This document shows, in pieces, positions 6,934 through 14,197 of a DNA stretch of 27,315 nucleotides. The DNA is from TC-15 sp034437275 (GTDB lineage Bacteria > Chloroflexota > Anaerolineae > Aggregatilineales > Aggregatilineaceae): assembly GCA_034437275.1 (NCBI GenBank), contig DAOTUD010000184.1, positions 1 through 27,315 on the forward strand, in the 5' to 3' direction. Both the position numbers and the translations under genes were made by a program. Numbering within the stretch: the stretch's first letter is position 1; each line of letters begins with the position of its first letter. The notes beneath the pieces are model-generated. The model ran no database searches. It was given only the letters and a program-made list of their open reading frames with translations, and was not told the DNA's origin.

Positions 6934-7063
6934 CCACTGAGAGGGACTGAACCTGATACCGGTATTCTACAGCGGACCCTGCCAGGATTCAAATCACCGC
7001 GTGTGAAGGGGCATAGCCGTGCGTGCCAGCATCGTTTTTCCCTGCTCTTGCGCGGCGGGCTTG

Positions 7064-7092
7064 TTGACTTGAAACAGGGCTTATGCTATCAT
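7064..7092 (+). promoter_or_regulatory. Sigma70-type promoter of the Roadblock gene
   Basis: TTGACT (7064-7069) and TATCAT (7087-7092) are separated by exactly 17 bp. This predicts transcription from about 7099 and a leader of nearly 50 nt before the ATG at 7147. It is among the best promoter matches in the window. The remaining part of this 228-bp intergenic stretch (6919-7146) shows no other clear signal. Confidence 0.65.
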
Positions 7093-7146
7093 GCAGGCGT
7101 TAATATAGACTGCCAGCCTCCTAAAACGGGAAAGGAGCACGGATCC

Positions 7147-7518
7147 ATGGCAAAATCGCGGACCGAGTTGATGGTTGATCGCTTGCGCGATTTGCAGTCC
7201 GGAACACCTGATATTGAAGCCTCTGCCGTGGTCAGTGTAGATGGATTGATTATGGCCTCCTCGTTGCCTGCGGGCGTCGAAGAAGACCGCGTCTCGGCGA
7301 TGTCGGCGGCGATGCTGTCGCTGGGTGAGCGTATCGCCAGCGAACTGGGGCGCGGCACCTTAGACCAGGTCTACATTCGTGGTGACAGTGGCTTTGTGAT
7401 GTTGATGTCGATTGGTGAAGAAGCTGTGCTTACTGCGCTCGTCCGCGAAAGTGCCAAACTGGGGCTTGTTTTCCTGGATATGAAACGCGCAGCCAACGAT
7501 CTCGAAAAGCTCGTCTAG
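7147..7518 (+). CDS. Roadblock/LC7-domain protein, MglB/CvnB-like
   Basis: This 123-aa single-domain protein has SAVVSVDGLIMASSLPAG, a conserved helix (VSAMSAAMLSLGERIASEL), IRGDSGFVMLMSIGEEAVL and a final helix. This is the Roadblock/LC7 fold in full length. Such proteins dimerise and act as regulators or GTPase-activating partners of small Ras-like GTPases (MglB with MglA, CvnB with CvnD). ATG 7147 is chosen because AAAGGAG precedes it by 11 bases; a longer frame from 6922 would start upstream of the promoter. It is monocistronic, with promoter TTGACT-N17-TATCAT and a terminator at 7572-7606. The likely partner GTPase is encoded at 10557-11087, which is an inference from family knowledge. 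Confidence 0.88.
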   Translation: MAKSRTELMVDRLRDLQSGTPDIEASAVVSVDGLIMASSLPAGVEEDRVSAMSAAMLSLGERIASELGRGTLDQVYIRGDSGFVMLMSIGEEAVLTALVRESAKLGLVFLDMKRAANDLEKLV

Positions 7519-7571
7519 TCTTTGCGCTTCCTTCACAGTCAGGCTGATAAGGATATGACCCAAACACCCTG

Positions 7572-7606
7572 GCGGCGGGGACTTTGATCATCTCCCCGTC
7601 GCTTTT
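7572..7606 (+). terminator. Intrinsic terminator after the Roadblock gene
   Basis: GCGGCGGGGA (7572-7581) pairs with TCCCCGTCGC (7593-7602) as a 10-bp stem with one G-T pair and an 11-nt loop. The run TTTT follows. It separates the Roadblock gene from pyrG. Confidence 0.65.
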
Positions 7607-7626
7607 GTAGATCGTCAGGACGAAGC

Positions 7627-9237
7627 ATGCCCAAGTATATTTTCTGCACAGGTGGCGTAGTCAGCTCGGTGGGCAAGGGCGTAACGGCGGCAGCCATCGG
7701 GCGCATCCTGAAGGCGCGCGGGGTCAGGGTTGCCATCCAAAAGCTCGACCCCTACCTCAATGTCGATCCAGGCACGATGAGTCCTTACCAGCACGGTGAA
7801 GTCTTCGTCACCGTCGACGGAGCCGAAACCGACCTCGACCTGGGCCATTACGAACGCTTCACGGACGAAAACCTGGACCAGACCTGCAACGTGACCTCCG
7901 GTCAAATTTATGCCGAGGTGATCCGCAAGGAGCGCCGGGGCGATTTTCTGGGCGGCACGATCCAGGTGATCCCCCACATTACCAACGAGATCAAGCGCCG
8001 GATCGCGCTGGTCGGCAAGAAGGCCGATCCGGATGTGGTGATCGTTGAGGTAGGCGGCACGGTCGGCGACATCGAGGGGCAGCCGTTCCTAGAGGCGCTG
8101 CGCCAACTGCGCACCGACGTCGGGCGCGACCAGACGCTGTATGTACACGTCACGTTTCTGCCGTACATTGGCGCGACCGGCGAACTCAAGACCAAACCTA
8201 CCCAGCACAGCGTGCGCGAACTGCGCAGCATCGGTATCCAGCCCCAGGTGATCATCGCCCGTACCGACCACCCCGTCAGCCAGGAGATCGTGGACAAGAT
8301 CGCGCTGTTTTGCGACGTGGAACAACGCGCCGTGATCCCGCTGGAAACGACCGACAACATCTACGATGTGCCGCTGGTGCTGGAAGATGCGGGGCTGGGC
8401 GATTATGTGGTCGAGCAGCTTGGCCTGCAAACCACCCGCCTGCAGCTCGACGCCTGGCGCGATCTGGTGGCTCGGATGCGCCAGATCGACGACCCGCTGC
8501 AGATCGCCATCGTGGGCAAATACGTCGAACTGCGCGACGCCTACATCAGCGTCAAGGAAGCGCTGACGCACGCGACGGTCGCCGCAAATCGCAAGCTCGA
8601 GGTGGTGTGGATCTATTCCGGCGATCTGGAAAAACGCAAAAACTGGGAACAGCTCGAAACGGTGCACGGCATCGTCGTGCCCGGCGGGTTCGGCTACCGG
8701 GGCATCGAAGGGAAGGTGCTGGCGGCGGAATTCGCGCGGACGCACAACGTGCCGTACCTGGGGCTGTGCCTGGGGATGCAGGTGATGTGCATCGAGCTCG
8801 CGCGGAATGTGCTGGGGCTGGAGGACGCCAACAGCACCGAGTTCGACAACGCCTGCGACCATCCGATCATCGACCTGATGCCCGACCAGCACGCCGTCGC
8901 GGACCTGGGCGGCACGATGCGGCTGGGCACTTACCCCTGCGCGCTGGTGCCCGGCACGCAGGCCGCCGCCGCGTATGATACCGGACAGGTGAATGAGCGT
9001 CACCGCCACCGGTTCGAATTCAACAACAAGTACCGCGAGCAGTTCACAGCCGCCGGGGCCTGCTTCAGCGGCCTGAGTCCAGACGAGCGACTGGTGGAGA
9101 TCATGGAGGTGCCGGGGCATCCCTTCATGCTCGGCAGCCAGTTCCACCCGGAGTTTCAGAGCAGGCCGAACCACCCGCATCCTTTATTTCGGGATTTCAT
9201 CCACGCGGCGGTCCAGCATTCGGAGGCACAAGCATGA
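7627..9237 (+). CDS. pyrG: CTP synthase
   Basis: CTP synthase makes CTP from UTP, ATP and glutamine, the last step of de novo pyrimidine nucleotide synthesis. The 536-aa length is normal. The N-terminal synthetase domain (about 1-265) opens with YIFCTGGVVSSVGKGVTAA and holds the KLDPYLNVDPGTMSP and EVGGTVGDIE segments. The C-terminal glutaminase domain (about 285-530) has the nucleophile cysteine in LGLCLGMQ and the HPEF triad motif near the end. ATG 7627 is preceded by AGGACG. The stop overlaps the adenosine deaminase start by four bases (ATGA), so translation is coupled. It is the first gene of a three-gene nucleotide unit behind a terminator. Confidence 0.97.
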   Translation: MPKYIFCTGGVVSSVGKGVTAAAIGRILKARGVRVAIQKLDPYLNVDPGTMSPYQHGEVFVTVDGAETDLDLGHYERFTDENLDQTCNVTSGQIYAEVIRKERRGDFLGGTIQVIPHITNEIKRRIALVGKKADPDVVIVEVGGTVGDIEGQPFLEALRQLRTDVGRDQTLYVHVTFLPYIGATGELKTKPTQHSVRELRSIGIQPQVIIARTDHPVSQEIVDKIALFCDVEQRAVIPLETTDNIYDVPLVLEDAGLGDYVVEQLGLQTTRLQLDAWRDLVARMRQIDDPLQIAIVGKYVELRDAYISVKEALTHATVAANRKLEVVWIYSGDLEKRKNWEQLETVHGIVVPGGFGYRGIEGKVLAAEFARTHNVPYLGLCLGMQVMCIELARNVLGLEDANSTEFDNACDHPIIDLMPDQHAVADLGGTMRLGTYPCALVPGTQAAAAYDTGQVNERHRHRFEFNNKYREQFTAAGACFSGLSPDERLVEIMEVPGHPFMLGSQFHPEFQSRPNHPHPLFRDFIHAAVQHSEAQA

Positions 9238-10280
9238 CCATCGACGCGTTCATCCGGGCCATGCCCAAAGCCGAACTGCACGTCCATCTGGAGGGCACGG
9301 TCCAGCCCGACACGCTGCTGGCCCTGGCGCGCAAAAACGGCGTCACGCTGCCCGCCGCTGACGAAGCCGGGCTGCGCGAGTGGTACGTCTACCGAGACTT
9401 TGATCACTTCGTCGAGATCTTCATCACCATCTCGCGCTGCCTGCAAACGCCAGAGGACTTCACGCGCATCACCTACGAATACGGGCGCAGCATGGCCGAA
9501 CAGAACATCCGCTACGCCGAAGTCACCTGGACGCCGCACGCCCACGTCGAGCGCGGCATCCGGTGGGAGGATTTGCTGGCCGCGATCAATGCCGGGCGCG
9601 ACCAGGCGCGCCAATCGTGGGGCGTCGAGATGCGCTGGATACCGGACATCAACCGGGGCCTGCCGGATACCGCGCCGCAAGTCGCGGACTGGGTTTCGTC
9701 GCTGGAGGCGCAGGCGGGCGGCGTGGTGGCGCTGGGCCTGGGCGGGCCGGAGGTCGGCTATCCCCCGGAGCTGTTCGAGGACGCCTTCCGGCGCGCACGG
9801 GCAGCCGGGCTGCACAGCAATCCGCACGCCGGGGAAACCGTCGGCCCGGCCAGCGTATGGGGCGCGATCCGCACGCTGCACGCCGAACGGCTGGGGCACG
9901 GCGTCCGCGCCATCGAAGACCCGGACCTGGTCGCCTATCTGGTCGAGCACCAGATGCCCCTTGAAGTCAACCCGACCAGCAACCTGTGCCTGGGCGTTTA
10001 CCCCTCCTACGCGGCGCACCCCTTGCGGCAGCTCGTAGAGGCCGGGGCGCGCGTGACGATCAACTCCGACGATCCGGTCCTGTTCAATACGACACTCAAC
10101 GCGGAATATCGTCACGCGGTGCAGGACTGTGGGCTGAGCGTGCCGCAGTTGGAGCACGTCGCGCTGAATGCGGTGCGGGTCAGCTACCTGCCGGATGACC
10201 GTAAAGCGACGCTGCTGGCGACGTTCGAGGACGCATACCGGCGGCTGCGCCGGGAGCACGGCATCGAGGGGGTGGAGTGA
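9234..10280 (+). CDS. add: Adenosine deaminase family protein
   Basis: Enzymes of this family remove the amino group from adenosine (to inosine) or a related adenine compound in purine salvage. The 348-aa protein has the zinc-binding MPKAELHVHLEGT (His16, His18), the catalytic HAGE motif, LGHGVRA with a further metal His, and TINSDDP carrying the metal-binding Asp pair. These motifs cover the full family set. Adenosine, adenine and aminofutalosine deaminases share them, so the exact substrate is less certain than the chemistry. The gene overlaps pyrG by four bases and the next small gene by about one base, so all three should be made from one message. This links pyrimidine synthesis with purine salvage. 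Confidence 0.88.
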   Translation: MTIDAFIRAMPKAELHVHLEGTVQPDTLLALARKNGVTLPAADEAGLREWYVYRDFDHFVEIFITISRCLQTPEDFTRITYEYGRSMAEQNIRYAEVTWTPHAHVERGIRWEDLLAAINAGRDQARQSWGVEMRWIPDINRGLPDTAPQVADWVSSLEAQAGGVVALGLGGPEVGYPPELFEDAFRRARAAGLHSNPHAGETVGPASVWGAIRTLHAERLGHGVRAIEDPDLVAYLVEHQMPLEVNPTSNLCLGVYPSYAAHPLRQLVEAGARVTINSDDPVLFNTTLNAEYRHAVQDCGLSVPQLEHVALNAVRVSYLPDDRKATLLATFEDAYRRLRREHGIEGVE

Positions 10281-10492
10281 TGGATAATCCGGAACTGTTT
10301 TGGACGGCTATGCTCAGCCGGGACCCCGCCCGCATCCGCGCGGCCTGGGAAAGCCTCGACCGCGCGGAGCAAGCCGCCGTCCGCGCGCACTTGCAGCGCA
10401 TGGCGACCGAAGCCGGCTGGACCGAGCCACAGCGCCTATCGGCCCAGAAAGCGCTGGATGCCCTCGACGATTTTTCCTCAAAGGACGAATAA
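10280..10492 (+). CDS. Small 70-aa hypothetical protein at the end of the pyrG operon
   Basis: ATG 10280 overlaps the TGA of the deaminase gene by one base (TGATG); a GTG at 10277 is an alternative start. The product is short, acidic and helical. It has Trp residues at spaced positions (ELFWTAML, RAAWESLD, EAGWTEPQ), no cysteines and no membrane segment. I do not recognise the family. The repeated charged helices suggest a small all-alpha protein. Tight coupling to adenosine deaminase supports it being a real gene, perhaps an accessory of that operon, but no function can be assigned. It is followed by a hairpin shared with the convergent GTPase gene. Confidence 0.65.
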   Translation: MDNPELFWTAMLSRDPARIRAAWESLDRAEQAAVRAHLQRMATEAGWTEPQRLSAQKALDALDDFSSKDE

Positions 10493-10502
10493 AATACATC
10501 AA

Positions 10503-10521
10503 GCCAGGCGCGAAGCCTGGC
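10503..10521. terminator. Shared hairpin between convergent operons
   Basis: GCCAGGC and GCCTGGC (10503-10509, 10515-10521) form a perfect 7-bp stem with a 5-nt loop between the pyrG operon end and the GTPase gene end. On the minus strand it is followed by the T-rich TTGATGTATTTTATT, so it looks better as a terminator for the GTPase. On the plus strand the T-run is missing. Confidence 0.5.
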
Positions 10522-10556
10522 CTGGCAGTGGACTGGGGGCCGTGCGGCGAAGCAGA

Positions 10557-11087
10557 TTACCCGTTGCGGCTGTTATCGATCAACTCGATGATTTGCAGCA
10601 GCACCTGCCGCACGCTGGATTTTTGTGTCGCCACACACGGCATGACCGTCACATCGCCGTCGGGGTCGCTGCGCCGGCGCAGTTCGGCCAGGCTCACGGC
10701 TCCTGGCAGGTCGGTTTTGTTGGCCACGACAAGATAGGGCACTTCGTGGAACCCGGAGAACAGGCGGATCAGATCAGCGGCCTCCGGGAAGGACGGCGGG
10801 TCAGTGCTGTCGACCAGCACGATAAACCCGTTCATCTCCCGCGCCAAAATCTCCCACATAAAATCAAAACGAGCCTGGCCGGGGGTACCGTTCAGATGCA
10901 GAATCTTCCCGTCGAGTTCCACCCGCCCGTAATCCATCGCAACCGTCGTCTCCGCCTTGATCCCGCGATCCTCGGTCGTGATCTTGCGTTCCGTCGTCAC
11001 GACTTCAATATCTGAGACCGTGGTGATAAACGCAGTTTTACCCGAATTGAAGGGGCCAGTGACAATGATCTTGTACAGATTGGACAC
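10557..11087 (-). CDS. Small Ras-like GTPase of the CvnD / COG2229 type
   Basis: This 176-aa GTPase has a Walker A loop GPFNSGKT (residues 11-18), a switch II NGTPGQ motif, NKTD for guanine recognition and an ATQKSS segment as the fifth motif. In place of the usual DxxG, the motif reads GTPG. This variant is typical of the bacterial CvnD/COG2229 group, which works with Roadblock proteins in polarity or signalling modules. GTG 11087 is the start, with a strong AAGGAGGG just upstream. A 73-bp gap separates it from the response regulator gene, so it may be read with the kinase cluster or from its own promoter. Its natural partner, a Roadblock protein, is encoded 3 kb away at 7147-7518. Confidence 0.88.
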   Translation of the reverse strand: MSNLYKIIVTGPFNSGKTAFITTVSDIEVVTTERKITTEDRGIKAETTVAMDYGRVELDGKILHLNGTPGQARFDFMWEILAREMNGFIVLVDSTDPPSFPEAADLIRLFSGFHEVPYLVVANKTDLPGAVSLAELRRRSDPDGDVTVMPCVATQKSSVRQVLLQIIELIDNSRNG

Positions 11088-11160
11088 AAAACCCTCCTTA
11101 AAGGGGAGATAGAATAACGTGCTGGCGTCTATTGTAGCGCGGTTTGGTCACGCGGGCACG

Positions 11161-11904
11161 TTAGGGCATATCCCCTTTGTCGAAGTCCATAAAGCGATAA
11201 CCGACGCCGCGCTCGGTGAGGATGTACTTCGGGTTGGCGGGGTCTTCCTCGATCTTTTCGCGCAGGTAGTTCACATACAGCCGGACGTAATGCGTTTCGT
11301 CGCGGTATTCATAGCCCCACACCTTGGCAAGCAACTGCTCGTGGGGCACCGTCCACCCGGCGTTTTCGATCAGGTGGTACAACAGCCGGTATTCCGTAGG
11401 CCGCAGCTTGATGTGCTCGCCATCGACGATGACCTCGCGCCGGTTGAAATCGACGCTGAGGCGGTCGTCGACCTGCATCACTGCCTGCTCTGGGGATGAA
11501 CTGGGCATTTCGGCGCGGCGCAGCACGGCACGCACCCGGCTGGACAGTTCGCGCGCGCCAAATGGCTTGGTGACATAGTCGTCAGCCCCCAATTCCAGCC
11601 CGTAGACTTTATCATCTTCCTCGCCTTTGGCGGTGAGCATGATGACCGGGATGCTGGAGAACTCGCGCAACATGCGCAGCGTCTCGAAGCCGTCCAACTC
11701 CGGCATCATCACATCCAGCAGCACCAGGTCCGGCAGTTGGGTGCGGATCATCTCCAGGGCTTCCAGGCCGGTGTGTGCTTCCAGCACCTGGTAGCCCTCA
11801 AGCTCCAGGTTCATCCGGATAAAACCGATCATGCGCGGTTCGTCATCGACAACAAGAATCCGTCTCGGATCGCGCGATGTCGACCGTGGTGGTTTCCCCG
11901 ACAT
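11161..11904 (-). CDS. OmpR/PhoB-type response regulator
   Basis: This 247-aa two-domain regulator has a receiver domain (about residues 14-130) with acidic pair Asp20/Asp21, phosphoacceptor Asp64 in LVLLDVMMPELDG, Thr91 and Lys113 (TKPFG). A winged-helix DNA-binding domain (about 145-242) has RPTEYRLLYHL and the closing RGVGYRF. All phosphotransfer residues are present. No histidine kinase is encoded in the window, so it is an orphan here. It lies 18 bp after the 79-aa gene at the end of the kinase/phosphatase/FHA cluster. It may be fed by a distant histidine kinase or modified by the clustered Ser/Thr kinase; the latter is inference from position. Confidence 0.92.
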   Translation of the reverse strand: MSGKPPRSTSRDPRRILVVDDEPRMIGFIRMNLELEGYQVLEAHTGLEALEMIRTQLPDLVLLDVMMPELDGFETLRMLREFSSIPVIMLTAKGEEDDKVYGLELGADDYVTKPFGARELSSRVRAVLRRAEMPSSSPEQAVMQVDDRLSVDFNRREVIVDGEHIKLRPTEYRLLYHLIENAGWTVPHEQLLAKVWGYEYRDETHYVRLYVNYLREKIEEDPANPKYILTERGVGYRFMDFDKGDMP

Positions 11905-11922
11905 GGATATCTACTCTCCAGG

Positions 11923-12162
11923 CTAATCTTGATAGAACGCTACGATTTCTTCTTCCTCACCGGATGGCATAATCTCCACGAAATTAATGCGCCACCACGG
12001 GAGGATGATCGTCTGCACCTCCGGCAAAACGTTTTGCATCTCTTTCCCGTCCCGACGACGAGGGTTGATACAGTACATCACCTGATCGGTTGGGGATGGC
12101 AGCTCCTCAACTTCGGCCATCATCGGTTCTGAGTTGGCAATGTGAATGAGTACAGTCTGCAT
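11923..12162 (-). CDS. 79-aa hypothetical protein inside the signalling cluster
   Basis: This small acidic protein (QTVLIHIANSEPMMAEVEEL at its start) has beta-strand-like segments, a central INPRRRDGKE turn, a hydrophobic LPWWRINFVEIM stretch and an acidic EEEE near the end. There is no signal peptide, cysteine cluster or known motif, and I do not recognise it. GGAGG lies nine bases before ATG 12162. It is spaced 26 bp from the FHA gene and 18 bp from the response regulator, so it is a cistron of the same message. Length and composition suggest a one-domain beta-rich binding protein, which is inference. Confidence 0.75.
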   Translation of the reverse strand: MQTVLIHIANSEPMMAEVEELPSPTDQVMYCINPRRRDGKEMQNVLPEVQTIILPWWRINFVEIMPSGEEEEIVAFYQD

Positions 12163-12188
12163 CTAACAGGCCTCCACTGGCGAAATTG

Positions 12189-12692
12189 TCAGTCAAAAAA
12201 GATATGGAAAACAAGCTTGCCCAGCCGGATTTCGTCCCCATCGCGCACGACACGCGGTTGATTGGGGCTTAATCGTTGGCCATTCAGATAGGTACCGTTC
12301 GTGCTGCCCAAATCGCTCAGGGTCAGGGTGTCTTCGCCACGCTGAATGACGGCATGGCGACGCGAGACGCCCAGGTCACCCCCACCGTATGGCCCCATAT
12401 CCAGATCAGGCACAATGCTCGACCGGGCCTCGGTACGCCCCAGCAGAATCTGGTCCTGGGCCGATAACCGCACCGGTTCGTCATAGTCACGAAAGCGGAC
12501 CACCATCGACGCCCCCGGCTGAAAACGGGCCGTGCCCCAGGTGATGCGCCCTTGTGCGCTGTGTTCCGACTCGTCTTCTTCCAGGTGGCTGGTCGCCAGC
12601 CCGTTGTGGGTTCCAAACAACGGTTGGCCACATTCTTCACAAAAAAACACACCTTCGCGATTTGGCTCAGCGCAATAGGGACAGGTTCTCAT
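12189..12692 (-). CDS. Zinc-ribbon / FHA-domain phosphothreonine-binding protein
   Basis: This 167-aa protein is a reader of phosphothreonine. The N-terminus is a zinc ribbon with Cys4, Cys7, Cys18 and Cys21 (CPYC and CEEC). A polar linker follows, then an FHA domain over about residues 75-165. All core FHA motifs are present: LLGRTEA, SRRHAVI and LSDLGSTNGTYLNG. The insert SSIVPDLDMGPYGGGDLG lies between the first two. No membrane segment is seen, so it is cytoplasmic. Its ATG overlaps the stop of the J-domain/vWA gene by four bases, so the two are co-translated. It is the expected partner for proteins phosphorylated by the kinase encoded upstream. Confidence 0.92.
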   Translation of the reverse strand: MRTCPYCAEPNREGVFFCEECGQPLFGTHNGLATSHLEEDESEHSAQGRITWGTARFQPGASMVVRFRDYDEPVRLSAQDQILLGRTEARSSIVPDLDMGPYGGGDLGVSRRHAVIQRGEDTLTLSDLGSTNGTYLNGQRLSPNQPRVVRDGDEIRLGKLVFHIFFD

Positions 12693-14179
12693 GTATCATC
12701 CTCCCCATCTGGGCTGGGTAAAGCGAGCAGCATACGGGTACCAAACTTGAGGGTTTTGCGCCCTTCTTCAGATAGCATATTGGTGGTGGACACTCGCCGC
12801 GCCTCGGCAGCCGCTTTACGTGCCAGGTCTTCATGGCCGTTCGAGAGCAGGCGCGTGGCCAGGTTTTCCAGCCGCCGGGTGGCCTCGATGACGTTGCCGT
12901 CCTCTACTGATTCCTGCGCTTTTTGCTGCATCCGGTACAGGGTCAGCTTGCCCAGCGCATCCAGAATAGACAGCGGTGGCTCTTCGGGCTGTGGGTCCTC
13001 AGCGACTTCGACCGAAATATCGCTCAGGACTTTGTAGCCCTGGCGATCAAAGGGCAGGATATCCCCGGTTACGTCCAGCCGGGCAACAGTCCGGAAGCCC
13101 GTTTTGGTGCTGGGCGGCATCTGCAACTGGATCAGGAGCGACGCCGGGCGGTTATACTCCAGGCTGCCAACCGGGATCGGTTGGGGGCTAAAGTCCAGGG
13201 GCTGTGGATTGGGCTGGAGCTTGAAGACGGACTCGATCTCGATGTCGGCATCCGGGGCAATCGACAGCTGCAACCGTTCGGCAAACGAATCGCCCAGGCT
13301 GCGCACGCGCCGGTTCAAAAAACGCACTACCGACGACGGTGAGTTCACATACTCGGAGGTGCCGCCGGTGCGCGAGGCGAGATCATCCAGGAAATCGTCG
13401 TTCCACTCCTCACCAATGCCCATCGCGCTGATGCCAATACCCTGTTCAGACACTTCGTCCACCAGTTCCAGGCATTGCTCCTCGTCCCCGAAGGTGCGCC
13501 CATCGGTGAGCAGCACGATATGGTTGACCATGCGCGGACCAAGATAGCGCATACACTCCTCTACTCCGGCCTCCAGCCCGTTATAGATCTCGGTCCCCCC
13601 ACTCGCGCGCATCATGCTGACCATCGAGCACAGGTCCTGCTTATCAGCCACGACCGACGCCGGGATGAGAACTTCGGCGCGGTCGCTGAAACTGACGACC
13701 GACAGCACATCGTTTTCCGACAACTGGTCGATGATCTGGTGGGCTGCGATTTTGACCTTTTCGAGCCGCACCCCCTTCATGGACGAGCTGCGGTCCAGCA
13801 CCAGGGTCAGGTTCAGCGGCGCAGCCGTGCGCGATTCCACTCCGCGAGGGCGCATCGGCACGATCTCCACCAGCAAGTAAACGACCTGCGGCTCATCGAG
13901 GGTGTTCAATACGCGCTTGCTCGGGGTCACGCGCAGCGTGAAGTAGTTCGGCTCTTCCTGGAAGCTGCGCCGGGCCAGATCATACTCGGTGCGCATGATC
14001 GGGTCGCCGAGCAGTTCGTATGCCGTCGCGATATCCCGAAACTGGACATCGGCCCCTTCGTTTCTGTTGGCATCAGGATGAAAACGACGCGCCGCCAGCC
14101 GGTAGGCATCGCGGATGTCATCTTGGGTGGCATCTGGAGGAACACCCAAAATAGCATAATAGTTACGTGATGAATCCAT
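12689..14179 (-). CDS. J-domain / von Willebrand A domain fusion protein
   Basis: This 496-aa protein starts with a J-domain (about residues 5-70) that carries the HPD tripeptide (34-36), which stimulates Hsp70 ATPase. A vWA domain covers about 120-290 with a complete metal-ion site: DRSSS (129-133), Thr196 in SGGTEIYNG and Asp226 in LLTDGRTFGD. The C-terminal part (about 300-410) is beta-rich and resembles regions that follow vWA in stress-linked proteins. A helical tail (about 415-496) has TPR-like character (ARKAAAEARRV). No membrane helix or signal peptide is seen. It sits between PP2C (18 bp) and FHA (4-bp overlap). vWA with kinase and PP2C recalls the TerY-P triads; the J-domain addition suggests Hsp70 recruitment. 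Confidence 0.9.
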   Translation of the reverse strand: MDSSRNYYAILGVPPDATQDDIRDAYRLAARRFHPDANRNEGADVQFRDIATAYELLGDPIMRTEYDLARRSFQEEPNYFTLRVTPSKRVLNTLDEPQVVYLLVEIVPMRPRGVESRTAAPLNLTLVLDRSSSMKGVRLEKVKIAAHQIIDQLSENDVLSVVSFSDRAEVLIPASVVADKQDLCSMVSMMRASGGTEIYNGLEAGVEECMRYLGPRMVNHIVLLTDGRTFGDEEQCLELVDEVSEQGIGISAMGIGEEWNDDFLDDLASRTGGTSEYVNSPSSVVRFLNRRVRSLGDSFAERLQLSIAPDADIEIESVFKLQPNPQPLDFSPQPIPVGSLEYNRPASLLIQLQMPPSTKTGFRTVARLDVTGDILPFDRQGYKVLSDISVEVAEDPQPEEPPLSILDALGKLTLYRMQQKAQESVEDGNVIEATRRLENLATRLLSNGHEDLARKAAAEARRVSTTNMLSEEGRKTLKFGTRMLLALPSPDGEDDT

Positions 14180-14197
14180 AAAAGACTGTCATACCCC

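Noticed and set aside
6934..6985. TPP-riboswitch-like string (CTGAGA, then GAACCTGATACCGG) upstream of the Roadblock gene
   Set aside because: The order of the two core strings recalls a thiamine riboswitch, but the paired stems cannot be formed, it lies upstream of the predicted transcription start, and no thiamine gene follows.
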